From Rhodothermales bacterium (lineage in GTDB: Bacteria > Bacteroidota > Rhodothermia > Rhodothermales > Bin80), in the NCBI GenBank assembly GCA_958296045.1, contig CATQHT010000003.1, positions 507,246-571,245 of the forward strand: DNA of 64,000 nucleotides, read 5' to 3'. Made by a program: the position numbers and the translations under genes. Shown here piece after piece: positions 1-9,536 of the stretch. The notes beneath the pieces are model-generated. The model searched no databases, had not been told where the DNA came from, and was given only the letters and a program-made list of their open reading frames with translations. Numbering within the stretch: position 1 is the stretch's first letter; the number at the start of each line of letters is the position of its first letter.

Positions 1-487
1 CCGAATCCGCGCGGCAGCGCAAGGCATCGTTGGCGCCATGCTTACGCTCCTTATGACCCTTTGCTACCACCACTTGGTTGATCTCGTCGAGCGCCTCCTT
101 CGTCAGCAGGGACACATTGTCGACCAGTGTTTGCACAGAAAACCGCTTCTTACTGACGTCGCTAATCATGAGCATCTGACGCAGCGCCCTATGGTGGTTG
201 GCCAGATCCTCCAGACGATCATAGTCACAGTTGAGTGCGTACTTCACTACACCTAACACAAAGATCTGCCAGAAATCCATGCCAGGGCGACCCTTCGTCC
301 GATCTACGTCGGGAAGAATCCTGCGCGAAAGGACCTCCAGCACCTGTTCGCGCACATCCTTATCCATATACAGGGACTGCAGGCCGCGCAACACCGCGGG
401 GGTATCGTCCCTTGACTTGGGGTTCAGCTCAATCTGCTCAATCGGCGTGACCCCCAGATCCGACTGGGACTTAATGACCGCTCTCAT
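1..487 (-). CDS. ISNCY-type transposase, N-terminal part (runs off the window)
   Basis: An open frame starts at an ATG at 487 and stays open to the left edge (162 codons). The protein begins MRAVIKSQSDLGVTPIEQIE and contains LNPKSRDDTPAVLRGLQ, GRPGMDFWQIFVLGVV and YDRLEDLANHHRALRQML. These blocks are what I know from the N-terminus of ISNCY-group transposases of roughly 450 residues. The family cuts and pastes its own element; the catalytic part would lie to the left, outside the window. No stop or frameshift is visible in the part seen, so this copy may be intact. The family call rests on recalled motifs, not a search. Confidence 0.75.
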   Translation of the reverse strand, partial: MRAVIKSQSDLGVTPIEQIELNPKSRDDTPAVLRGLQSLYMDKDVREQVLEVLSRRILPDVDRTKGRPGMDFWQIFVLGVVKYALNCDYDRLEDLANHHRALRQMLMISDVSKKRFSVQTLVDNVSLLTKEALDEINQVVVAKGHKERKHGANDALRCRADS

Positions 488-1579
488 GTGTATGACTCGG
501 GCGAATGTAGGCGGGTTCAGAGCTCAATATCGTGCTTTACGCTGAGAAAAGCTAAATCTGAGCCAACATTCGCGGATTCAAGCTCTTGGCAGGAATGGGT
601 CCACAATGGGTCCAGAGTGAGTTAGACCGACCATTAGCCCGCAAAAACGCCTATTTCTGGCGTACCTCTCCCCCTGCTGACCCCCATGTAGCCATCTACG
701 CAAGGCAGGCCCTGTTTTTCGGACAAGCACGAGCTAGTGCCACGGGCCCGGTACAGCTTGTTCGGACATCCAGTGCTCCAGGCGCGAGTCTGGCGTCAGG
801 TATATGCGAACGATATATATGCCATCTTCGTCCGGGGCGATAAAAGACGCGTAGCAGGGGTTACACAAGCGCTGGCCCTTTGCGGACTTGATAGAATACC
901 GGTTCACCAAGTAGTGCCGCGTAACATGGCTGACTGGATCCGCTTCGCCGATCAAACTACCCAGGTGCAGCGTACAGCGAATCCCCCGACAAAGTCTGAC
1001 CTGTCCTGGTCTAACACGCTCGAATGCCTTCCCGTAACTTGGCGGGGACGACGCTGCCTCGCGATTCGTGGATCCGACATTCCAGGCGAGAATCCCGAAT
1101 TGTATCGCAGGCTGTTTTTGCCGCAAATTGACAGATACTATTCCTTCCTGGAAGCCACCGACATCCTCTATCTGCAGGCTGCATCCTGGACACCGATGGC
1201 CATCAAGCCGCGCGGAGTCGCAAGGGCCATCACGCTGCAGTCTCTTGTGGGCATGCATGGTCTGATTCGACACTCCCGAAATCCAAAACTGCGGACCTGC
1301 TGCGCCTACACGTGGCAGCAGTCACTGGGCCTCACTGACGGGGAAGCGTACACCGTAGCGGAATCTTCCGCGGATGTTGAGTTAAGGGATCTTAAGGCGA
1401 CGCGTAGGCAGGCGCAGCATGCGAGTGAGGAACGCGCGCGCACTGCGGTGGCGCACTACTATCTGGCGCGAGTCTTCCTGACCGTGTAGACGATACCACG
1501 GCAGGTGACGCTGTCTGCGCTTATATTCGCAGAATGGACCTTTGTAGATTTTCACAACTGAAACCTATCGATACGCATC
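488..1579. other. gene-poor stretch with competing weak ORFs
   Basis: No recognisable gene. Two overlapping frames compete. The plus-strand frame 737-1489 (GTG start, 250 codons) shows no ribosome-binding site and no known motif. The minus-strand frame 734-1273 (179 codons) has two CxxC pairs (RCPGC, LCNPC) and a protein-like tail, APDEDGIYIVRIYLTPDSRL, with a somewhat higher third-position GC over the part I tallied. Either could be a remnant; I favour the minus-strand tail but would not call it. Near 590-620 the phrase GGGTCCA occurs twice 12 bp apart, and a small hairpin with arms CGCC/GGCG sits at about 647-661, which could mark the outer edge of the neighbouring IS. Confidence 0.3.
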
Positions 1580-3055
1580 ATGACCATCAAGCTATGGCCC
1601 GCAGGTATCGTCGTTCTTCTGGCCGCCTTTGGGTGCCGCCCCACCGATGTCCCAGACCTTGAAACTGATGCTGATCGGCCCAACGTGCTGCTGATTATGG
1701 CCGATGACCTGGGCTACGGGGACATCGGCGCCTTCAACCCAGATTCCAAGATCCCGACGCCGTATATGGATCGCCTCGCCGCCGAAGGCATGCGATTCAC
1801 CGACGCGCATTCCGCGTCAGCGGTCTGTACGCCATCGCGCTATGCCCTCCTTACCGGACGCTACGCGTGGAGACATCCTGACCTAACGCGAGGCGTCACC
1901 AACGGCTACAGCCCACTCGTCGCGGATACCACGCGGGTCACGATTGCCTCGGCCCTTTCGGAGCTGGGGTACACCACGGCCGTCATCGGCAAATGGCATC
2001 TCGGACTGGGCCAAACTCAGCCCACAGACTACACGCAGCCCCTGAATCCCGGACCACAGGCATTGGGATTCGGCTATTTCCACGGTATCCCTGCATCGCT
2101 CGACATGCCGCCTTACGTGTGGGTGGAGAACTCTTCGGTCGTTACCCAGCCCACCTCCCACGGCGAAAACCCCGTAGGCTGCTGTACCGGTGCCTTCTGG
2201 CGGCCCGGGCCCATGGCTCCAGATTTTGACCACAGCCAGGTGCTACCCGTGATTGCAGAACGTACGGCACAGTATCTGCGTGATCGGGCACAGGATGGTC
2301 ATCCCTTCTTTCTGTATGTCCCGTTGGCTGCGCCCCATACGCCGTGGCTACCAGCAGAAGAGTTTGCGGGCTCAACTGGAGCCGGTGAATATGGTGATTT
2401 CACCGCGCAGGTGGACGCGTCCGTGGGCTCCATGGTGGCAGCCCTTGACGAGTCTGGGCTGCGAGAAAACACCATCGTTATCGTTACCAGCGATAACGGT
2501 GCGTATTGGTCCCCGCGGGATATCGATTCACTCGGCCATCGCGCCAACCACATGTGGCGCGGCATGAAGGCAGATATCCATGAGGGCGGTCACCGCATTC
2601 CACTCATCATACGTTGGCCCGGACATGCGCCCGCTGGCACCAGCACCGATCAGCTGATGGTCCACACCGACTTGTTTGCCACCCTGGCCGAAGCGGCAGG
2701 AAGACCGCTGGCGGACCAAGAAGCGGAAGATAGCTTTAGCCTCCTGTCAGTGCTGCTGGGCAACACCGCGGCGTCGAAAAGAACAAGCGCCGTGCACCAG
2801 TCCATCCATGGGATGCTCGCACTAAGGCAGGACCACTGGAAGTACATCGCTGGCAAGGGGTCTGGGGGTTTCACTCGGGTCGACACCACCGCAGGTGGTC
2901 CTCCCGGGCAGCTGTATGACTTAGCCGCCGACCCTGTGGAATCTTTCAACCTGTACCGGACACAGCCCGCACAGGCGGCTGCGATGCAGGCGGCGCTAAC
3001 CGCCATCAAAGAGGCAGGGCGAAGTCGACCCTTGACCCCAACCAACGACCGCTGA
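1580..3055 (+). CDS. arylsulfatase-type sulfatase, probable lipoprotein
   Basis: A 491-residue S1-family sulfatase that would hydrolyse sulfate esters, probably on sulfated glycans, outside the cytoplasm. The N-terminus is a signal sequence ending in a Cys at residue 19 (LLAAFGC), an imperfect lipobox. Metal ligands lie in NVLLIMADDLGYGD (D42, D43). The sulfatase signature CTPSRYALLTGR starts at C83, the residue converted to formylglycine by FGE or AtsB. Further family blocks are GKWHLGL, SDNGAYWS and GMKADIHEGGHRIP. Length is normal for the family. It stands alone: no sulfatase-maturing enzyme or second sulfatase is next to it, and IS remnants lie downstream. The exact substrate cannot be told from the sequence. 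Confidence 0.93.
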   Translation: MTIKLWPAGIVVLLAAFGCRPTDVPDLETDADRPNVLLIMADDLGYGDIGAFNPDSKIPTPYMDRLAAEGMRFTDAHSASAVCTPSRYALLTGRYAWRHPDLTRGVTNGYSPLVADTTRVTIASALSELGYTTAVIGKWHLGLGQTQPTDYTQPLNPGPQALGFGYFHGIPASLDMPPYVWVENSSVVTQPTSHGENPVGCCTGAFWRPGPMAPDFDHSQVLPVIAERTAQYLRDRAQDGHPFFLYVPLAAPHTPWLPAEEFAGSTGAGEYGDFTAQVDASVGSMVAALDESGLRENTIVIVTSDNGAYWSPRDIDSLGHRANHMWRGMKADIHEGGHRIPLIIRWPGHAPAGTSTDQLMVHTDLFATLAEAAGRPLADQEAEDSFSLLSVLLGNTAASKRTSAVHQSIHGMLALRQDHWKYIAGKGSGGFTRVDTTAGGPPGQLYDLAADPVESFNLYRTQPAQAAAMQAALTAIKEAGRSRPLTPTNDR

Positions 3056-3448
3056 TAGGGCCTTTTTGCCCAGATTGTGCGGCATAGGGAATCATTGTTA
3101 CGGTTGCGAAGATTCTAAGGGCCGCGTCAGCAAGTGGCCGCAAGCATTGATACCTGCCGAATTGCCCGCCAATGAGAACTTAGCGCTGTCGCCCCGAACC
3201 AGGAGCCCTGACCGCGCGCACGGTGGCCTTCGACGTTGATGGTTGGCCGCCACGGTGTGCACAGCAAGCGGAGAGGCGGCAAGCACAACGTATACTACAA
3301 GCGCACCATCTTGCTGCCACCGATCGCCAGTTGTGCAAAGACGGGAGACATGTTAGGGGTTGACTTGCGGCAAGGCCCGCAGGGAGAAGCGCGTGGCTGT
3401 TACGGCTTTACTCGGCGTATTTCGCTGTGCCTCCACAACTATGTGGCC
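3056..3448. other. intergenic region between sulfatase and IS256 relic
   Basis: No convincing gene. Just after the sulfatase stop is a small GGGC/GCCC hairpin with a CTTTTT loop (about 3058-3072), a weak terminator candidate. The overlapping ORFs here have no recognisable motifs and vary by frame. The right part probably contains the outer end of the IS256-family element that follows, but I could not pair a terminal inverted repeat. Confidence 0.5.
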
Positions 3449-4804
3449 TCACAAAGGGATTATTCGGATGGATGCTGTTTTTTCAATAGCGGCGCGCTTG
3501 GTGACAAATTGGAGGGCGATGGCTTTGGCGACGTCATGTGGTTCAAAAAGTGAAGGGGGTGGGCCATTATTATTGAAACGTGGCTGGGGGGAGAAGGGGA
3601 TTTTGGGGTTTGGCAGTCGGGTTCTGGCCTTCATAAGCGCCTTTCGGAGCTTGGGCAGGTGTTGCTGATTGGGGATGGTTTTCAGTTTGGGTTCTGCATA
3701 CATGAGCGCCAGCGCCATCCAGCGGTGGACCTGTGCCGAGTTTTTCCAACTGCAAACATTGCGCGTCAATCTGCCGAGGGTACTATTGAGATTCTCAATA
3801 CAGTTGGAGGTGCGCAGGCTTTGGCCGAGCTCTTTGGCTATTGCGAGCCTTTGGATCGTGAGCGTGTCCTCCATGCCTTCCTCCAGATTCTTCATGGCCT
3901 TGAGTTGGTTGGAGGCTTCCAGGTCGTCCTTGATCGATAGGAGCTCCGCCTTCGCGTCTCTGTAGTCTGGAATTTGATAGGCTTTCTGCAGGCGCGCCCG
4001 ATATACGAGCTTATCTTCTTTGCTCATGTAGGCCACGACGTTTTCCCGCTTGTGCCAACAGCAGCGCTGCACCTGCACGAAGCCGCCGAAGACCTCTTTG
4101 ATAGCGGCGTGGAGCCCTTTGGCGCCGTCGGCGACGCAGAGCAGGCCCTGATGTATTTGCAGACCCCGGTCGAGCAGGTCTTCTAAGAGCCCCTTGGTGG
4201 CCTCTTAGCTCTCGGACCCCACTTCGACGCACCCAAGAACGACCTCCTTACCTTCAGAGGTCAGCCCCATGGCGATGAGCACCTGGTGCTTGCGAAAGTA
4301 CTTGCCATCGATGAACAGACCTACCAGATCGTAGTCGTTCAGCGGGCGTTCATAGAATTCCTTCACTACCTTCACGGCGCTGCGCCAGAAGATGCGACCC
4401 ACCGATGATTGGCTCAGCTCGAACGCATCGGTGTACTCGTCCGCGATGGCCTCGTAGTTGCGTTGACCAATGCCGAAGAGCAAGGTGCGCAGGACACGCT
4501 CGCACTTTACCTTCACGTCGCGTACCCGGGGCACCCTGATCGGCACACGGCGCTCACTAATGCGGACCGTACCAGGGTTGGTGCCATGCCGGTAGTAAGG
4601 CCTCTGGCTGGCAGCCTTTCTTCTGTGGCGTTTGCCGCAAAGCGACTCGACCTCCGCAGCTATGACGGCCATGATCATTTTCAGATGCAGACTCGACCAG
4701 TTGACCACGCGAGCGATGAGGTCAGCCAAGCTCATCTTCGAAAAGGCTTCCTGGAGCACAGTTATTCGCCTGTCAGCCGTGATTGTGATCGTAAATGCGC
4801 TCAT
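3449..4804 (-). pseudogene. IS256-family transposase with one in-frame TAA
   Basis: One continuous frame runs from the ATG at 4804 to 3449, broken only by TAA at 4205-4207. After the stop the frame continues as EATKGLLEDLLDRGLQIHQG, 42 codons before the next Met-equivalent start. The three DDE carboxylates of the IS256/Mutator family are all present: GLFIDGKYF, CVADGAKGL and NCIENLNSTLGR. The stop lies between the first and second Asp, so neither half alone could be active. No frameshift is seen, which suggests a recent nonsense mutation (GAA or CAA to TAA). The C-terminal tail after the catalytic Glu is rather long. It sits head to tail with a second IS256-like relic. Confidence 0.85.
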
Positions 4805-4895
4805 TTTCTCGTAAAGTGGGGTTGATTTAAGCCGGTAAGCTGCTCACGCAGCGCGGACTCAGCGCGGCGGATCAGGTGGTCGATTAACCGTGGAA

Positions 4896-5858
4896 TCACT
4901 GGTCGATTTGCCGTGGAACGAGTGGTTTTTTTTCGTGGAATATGCAGCGCCCACAGAGTCGCTGCGCCAGACGCGTAATCACGCGCGTCGTCGTTAAGCT
5001 GCGCCCCAATGCCACATAGGCCCCAGCACGGTGCAAGGTGAGCGTCTCTTCCAGCCCCCTGGCCAACGCGCGGCCAGCCGACTCATTGATGCGGTGCACC
5101 CGTTGTTGCAGGCGCTACACGGCCCCAAGAGCATCACCATATTCCAGCGCGCCCCATGCATGATGCAGCGCACGGCCCACCTTCAGACGATACTCCTGCG
5201 GCAGATAGCTCAGTACCCGCGCACGCTTCTCAGCAAGGCAGCGCTACACAACGATGCGGTCACCCGAGTGGGCCACCAACGCCCGCCTGAGCCCCACGGC
5301 GCCCGGTATTACGTACAACAGGCTCTCGCTCATGCGCAACCCGCGGCGCACAAGCTGCTCCAGCATTCCCTCTAATGCCTCCGTATGCTGCAACGAGCAG
5401 GCTGCCAGGCTCAATATCCGCTTGTACCCGGCTTCGGTGACGCCCACAACGAAGGTGTATTGCACCGCCTGGACGTATGCGGCACTCATCCAGAGAGCCA
5501 CGAAGTTCTCGTCAGTAAACGAGCGTGTGCAAAACTCCTCATAAGCACCATCCGCACGGTCTGCTTCAAGCCGATAATGCGATAAGAGCGGGTCTCCAGC
5601 TTTCTCTTGATGCTCGGAATCGTTACCGCATGTCGAACACAATGGTGCAACCGACTTACCATCTGTGTTTCCCTGCGTCTCTGAACCCGCATCGTCAGCT
5701 GCCACCAGAGATTGCAATGGAGGATCGGGCCACTCGCGACCCAGAAGCTCAATTATCACGTTGCATTGCTTCAAGAGATACAACCGCCAGTCGTCGACGC
5801 AGGTCAAAGCATCACCAGATACGGCAGGTATTACAGCATTTCGTTCTTCTAATGGCAT
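4896..5858 (-). pseudogene. IS256-like transposase relic without its catalytic triad
   Basis: A single frame, interrupted only by TAG at 5244-5246 and TAG at 5115-5117, encodes an IS256/Mutator-like fold. Recognisable blocks are EEFCTRSFTDENFVALWM, GVTEAGYKRILSL, QLVRRGL, KRARVLSYLPQEYRLKVGRA and GLEETLTLHRAGA. At the three places where active relatives carry Asp, Asp and Glu (DGVYF, VGDGA, NCIES) this protein reads SAAYV, VIPGA and RVITR, so the whole triad is gone. Both TAGs fall where CAG (Gln) would fit. It is either an old dead copy or a non-catalytic transposase paralogue later hit by nonsense mutations. Family alignment is by eye. Confidence 0.6.
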
Positions 5859-6572
5859 CGATAAAGTGCGTTGTGGTTAGGGAGCTCAGGTGCTTGCCCC
5901 CCTGAGCGTGCTACCTTTCCACCAATAATGGCTCACCCCCGGGAGTTTCGGGCCAGTCTTGCTTAGGGATACTGAAATCCCGTCCGAGGTTGAGTAGGGT
6001 ACGGGGATTGTCCTTCGACGCGTACGGATTGAAGGAGCGCGAATGAGGTTCGCACCTGGCCGTTTTTGCGGCGGTATTTAGAGGCTCGTACGAAGATGGC
6101 GCTGCGCGTCTGGTCCGGGGTGGTGTTACGGCGCCGTTCGCGGCGAATTCCCAAGGCCCTATGAATTTCACTACCACGCGATCGGCGGCAATATCGACGC
6201 AAAACGGCGCTGAAATCGGCCCGCTAGGAGGAAAATGGGGACGAACGAGGCCCCGCCGTCAGCCCGAGTGACAAAGATGGGCTGAATCTCATGGTTCCCA
6301 TGCAGCCGTATCCTTGCCCCGAACATACGCGGAACGGCCCCCTGAACGCCTACGAAATCGACTAGGGTCCCCTTCTTCCTCCTCCCGAGCCGCAATTCTA
6401 ATTGTCGCTGGACACCCTGAGCGCGCCGAAAACCCCCGAAATCGCCCTCTCGCGCCGCAAATTGAGCCTCCATCAACGAGTCATACACCTGTCCCCCAGC
6501 CATCCTCCCCCGACGGCCGCCTACCCCCTCCCGCCGGTAAATAAGCTGGGTTAAATGCTCTCTACGGGACGG
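5859..6572. other. degenerate region, no confident gene
   Basis: Two short minus-strand frames, 5911-6177 and 6171-6503, overlap end to start but show no motif I recognise. The first ends in PETPGGEPLLVER, a proline-rich phrase of the sort seen at broken transposase ends. Base composition shifts along the stretch and there is no good ribosome-binding site. I treat it as mobile-element debris, with low certainty. Confidence 0.4.
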
Positions 6573-6806
6573 TTACGGTCTGGAATTCGCACGCTTCTTC
6601 CAGAATAAGTGGGTGAACAAGACGGGCAGAGCGAACATTGCCACTATCAATGCGATGATCCACCATTGATCATCTGGATATCGGAAAGCTGTATAGATCG
6701 GCGGAACGATGGCTACGAGGCAGATTACCGCAACCGTTTTGGTGGAAGGCACCCTGAATGGTGATATTACTTCTGGCGGATCAAACCAGTGTTTAAGCTT
6801 TTTCAT
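6573..6806 (-). CDS. small two-helix membrane protein
   Basis: A 77-residue protein starting MKKLKHWFDPPEVISPF. Two hydrophobic spans follow, TVAVICLVAIVPPIYTAF and WWIIALIVAMFALPVLF, and a basic end HLFWKKRANSRP. I chose the ATG at 6806 because a GAGGAG ribosome-binding site lies just ahead; a longer upstream frame is less likely. The start overlaps the stop of the lipoprotein gene 6803-7621 by ATGA, so the two are translationally coupled. I do not recognise a family. The layout of a lipoprotein gene followed by a tiny membrane protein suggests that the two products act together at the envelope. Confidence 0.6.
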   Translation of the reverse strand: MKKLKHWFDPPEVISPFRVPSTKTVAVICLVAIVPPIYTAFRYPDDQWWIIALIVAMFALPVLFTHLFWKKRANSRP

Positions 6807-7621
6807 AGTGATCTCCTCGATTTGAGAAGCGATTGTACACCAGCAGGAGGATCGCCTTCTTCGTCTGTGCACTTGGCTGAACATGTTCTGTTATCAAGCA
6901 TTGCTTGATTTAGATTAGCATATAGCATCATGGCGTTACCTGTAAGGCACACAAGCGAAAGTGCAAACCCAAGCGGAACAACGAGTGTCATCGCAACACA
7001 TCCCGCCCCTACTGCTGCGTACTGTTCGTATGCGTGCTGCTTATCATTTCTTCGCGTCTGATCGCAAGCGTCTTCGCATGGGCCTATTGCTTGTCCATTT
7101 AGCGCATCTTGTATCAGTTCTTCGAACCCGTCAGATCCTAAACGGCTTATAAGCGCTGCGTACTCTCCGAAAATCTCCATGGCCGCCTCACGTAGCGCCG
7201 CGTCTTCTGGGCACCCAGCCACATAGTCCACTCGCAGCGTCTGATAATCATCCCGCAACACATTCATAGCAGCATAGTCCAAACGAGTCCAATCCGTAGT
7301 GTCTAGATCGGCGACGTGGTCTAGGATGTTACTGCGATTGATGCCGTCTCCTAACTGTCCAAGAAGATGGTCAAGCCGGGCATTGAGCGGACCTATATCG
7401 GAAGGGCTAATCGGAGGCGTAAGGCAGCGAGTATTTGCGCTGGCGGAGTCGATCAGTTCGTCCATCTGTATGATGCCATTTACTAGGCCTACCGTCTCTC
7501 CCATCCCTGGATTAACTTCTTGAAGGTCAAAACCGGTGCGTTTGTTGTCTACGGCAAGGTTATCGCACCCGGCATAAAGGCCCACCATAAGCAGGCCTAC
7601 AGAAGTGAGCATGATTGTCAT
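6803..7621 (-). CDS. Cys-rich lipoprotein of unknown function
   Basis: About 272 residues if started at MTIMLTSVGLLMVGLYAGC, which gives a good signal peptide with lipobox LYAGC; the frame is open further upstream but that part is not signal-like. The middle is mostly acidic and helical. Near the C-terminus is a hydrophobic segment with two Cys (VGAGCVAMTLVVPLGFALSL) flanked by CEDACDQ and CSAKCTDEEGD, so a disulfide-bonded hairpin is plausible. The last codons overlap the start of the small membrane protein at 6806. No known domain recognised. It lies between IS relics, so it may be cargo or a surviving native island. Confidence 0.6.
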   Translation of the reverse strand: MTIMLTSVGLLMVGLYAGCDNLAVDNKRTGFDLQEVNPGMGETVGLVNGIIQMDELIDSASANTRCLTPPISPSDIGPLNARLDHLLGQLGDGINRSNILDHVADLDTTDWTRLDYAAMNVLRDDYQTLRVDYVAGCPEDAALREAAMEIFGEYAALISRLGSDGFEELIQDALNGQAIGPCEDACDQTRRNDKQHAYEQYAAVGAGCVAMTLVVPLGFALSLVCLTGNAMMLYANLNQAMLDNRTCSAKCTDEEGDPPAGVQSLLKSRRSL

Positions 7622-8069
7622 GTGGCACAGGGGATAAGTAGTAGGACTATAAGTCCCACTGGCTAATCTCGCGAATTCTTCGCTAGACGTCGGCAACCGG
7701 GGCACTTTCGGTATGCCAGCGCACAAATGTATAACTGACGTTAGACAGCATGGGTTCCGCATACCTGCACAGTATCCGTCCGAAACTCCGGTAATTGGAG
7801 CGGATTTGGGCTGACTGGTGGCGCGCCGAGAATTATTTTGAGCCGTTGTACTTGGCTTCAGGCCGGGGAATGCAAGGTGATGCGGACGCTTGAGCGGCGC
7901 ACCTTGCTGGGTTTACTGGGCTAGGAGTCTGCGCCGCAGAAACGCTAAGGGGGCGACGGTAGACGGCTTGCGCCTACGTGCATCGGCCTGCTTGGCGCTG
8001 TGATGTCCGTTATTGTTTAATTTTGAAATTTGGAGATGTACGCTACTGCTCGCTATCGTTGCTTTACCG
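7622..8069. other. region upstream of the IS1182 transposase
   Basis: No gene recognised. It must contain the promoter of the lipoprotein gene (near 7622-7700) and the left end of the IS1182 element, whose transposase starts at 8070. I could not fix the left inverted repeat because the matching right end has been separated by later insertions. Confidence 0.4.
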
Positions 8070-9536
8070 ATGGGAACGGCGTTTCACGATTACCTGCCGA
8101 ATGTTCCGCGCATGCTTCCTGGATAGCTCCGGGACTGGCTGCTGGAGGATCACTTGGTTTACTATGTGTCTGATTTCGTGGATCGGCTGGACTTGAATGC
8201 ATTTTACGCTCCCTACGAGGGTGATGGTCGCCGTAATCAGCCGTACCATCCGGCGATGATGTGGAAGGTGCTAATTTATGCGTACATGGTCGGGGAGTTT
8301 TCGTCCCGCAAGATTGCCGCCCGTTTGGAGACCGATGTGGCGTTTCGGGTATTAGCAGCAGGCAAACGTCCGAATCACCGGACGATCTGTGCGTTTCGTC
8401 AGGGCCACCTGCAGGATTATCGGAAGTTGTTCGTTGAGCTTGTATTGGTTGCTCGCGCGGCGGGGTTGATAAAGCTGAATATGGTTTCGATAGACGGCAC
8501 GAAGGTGGAAGCCAACGCGAGTAAGCGCAGGGCGATGAGTTACGATCGCATGGTCAAGGAGTCGGCGCGCCTTCAGGGGGAGATAAATGGATTACTGGCG
8601 CGTTCGAAGCATACCGAAGCAGAGGAGGATGCACGCTTCGGGAAGGAGGGTGGCGACGTTGCATTGCCGCCAGCCGTGGCTACTCATAACGGTCGACAGA
8701 AGATCTGGAATGAAGCGGAACAGCAGCTTGAGGCGCTCTGGCGCGAGCACAATGTTGCTTAGGCCAAGGCGATGGAGTCTGCCCAGAAGCAGTCGGGCAA
8801 TCATTCTGCGGATGCGTCTAGTCCGTCGGATTTGCGATCCGGTGCGCCAGCCAAACGTCCGTTGGATCGTTCTGCCCCTACAATTGAGGCCGACGCGGCC
8901 ACAGGTGACACGTCGGGGGCCCTCGCGGGCAAAGAACTCCAAAATGTTGGCGATCAGACATCAGATCCGGCCCTGGAAGCAGCCGGTGAATGCAGTGATG
9001 CTTTCTCCGCCTCCGAGAATGAGGACCGCCCGAAGGATCCGAAGTCCGATCCACCGCCGGAGGTCAACGTTCCAGAAGGCAGCACCGTGGACGCGGAGAT
9101 AGCCCGGCGGCAGAAAAAGCTCAAGACCATTGAGGAGGGGAAGGCGGCGTTGGAAATCAGGCAGCGCGCGGCGGACGAGGCGAAGGGGCGCAAGCCCGGT
9201 TAGGAGTGTAATCCACGGGGTGGCCCGGCCTATAAGCGCCCCTTCGGGGTGCCGAAAGACCAGGCACAATGCAACTTCACCGACCCCGAGAGCCGCATCA
9301 TGAAAACGAGCCAACATGGCTTCCAACAAGCATACAACGCGCTGACGGTCGTGGAGTCTGAGCTTCAGCTGATCGTGGAGACGTGCGTGACGAATGAAGC
9401 CGTGGATCAGAAGCAATTGTTACCGATGGCGTCGGCGGTAAAGGAGACCTATAGTCAGCAGCCCGATAAGGTGTTGGCAGACGCGGGCTATTGCAGCGAG
9501 GCCAATCTGGCGTATTTGAACGAACAGGATCTGGAC
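8070..9536 (+). pseudogene. IS1182-family transposase, N-terminal part, with three in-frame TAG codons
   Basis: The frame starts at ATG 8070 (MGTAFHDYLPNVPRMLPG) and runs without a frameshift to about 9536, broken only by TAG at 8124-8126, 8760-8762 and 9201-9203. Typical IS1182 blocks are LRDWLLEDHLVYYVSDFVD, YHPAMMWKVLIYAYMVGEFS, SSRKIAARLETDVAFR, MVSIDGTKVEANASK, FTDPESRIMK and VLADAGYCSEANLAYLNEQD. The frame then changes abruptly into an unrelated transposase, and the missing C-terminal piece reappears at 11205-11497. Each TAG sits where a Gln would be acceptable. The element cannot make a full transposase as it stands. Confidence 0.85.

Noticed and set aside
734-1489. Two overlapping hypothetical genes on opposite strands
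   Set aside because: Neither has a family motif or a good ribosome-binding site; reported only as an undecided region.
3098-3553. Short frames between the sulfatase and the IS256 relic
   Set aside because: No motif, no ribosome-binding site, and they overlap each other on both strands.
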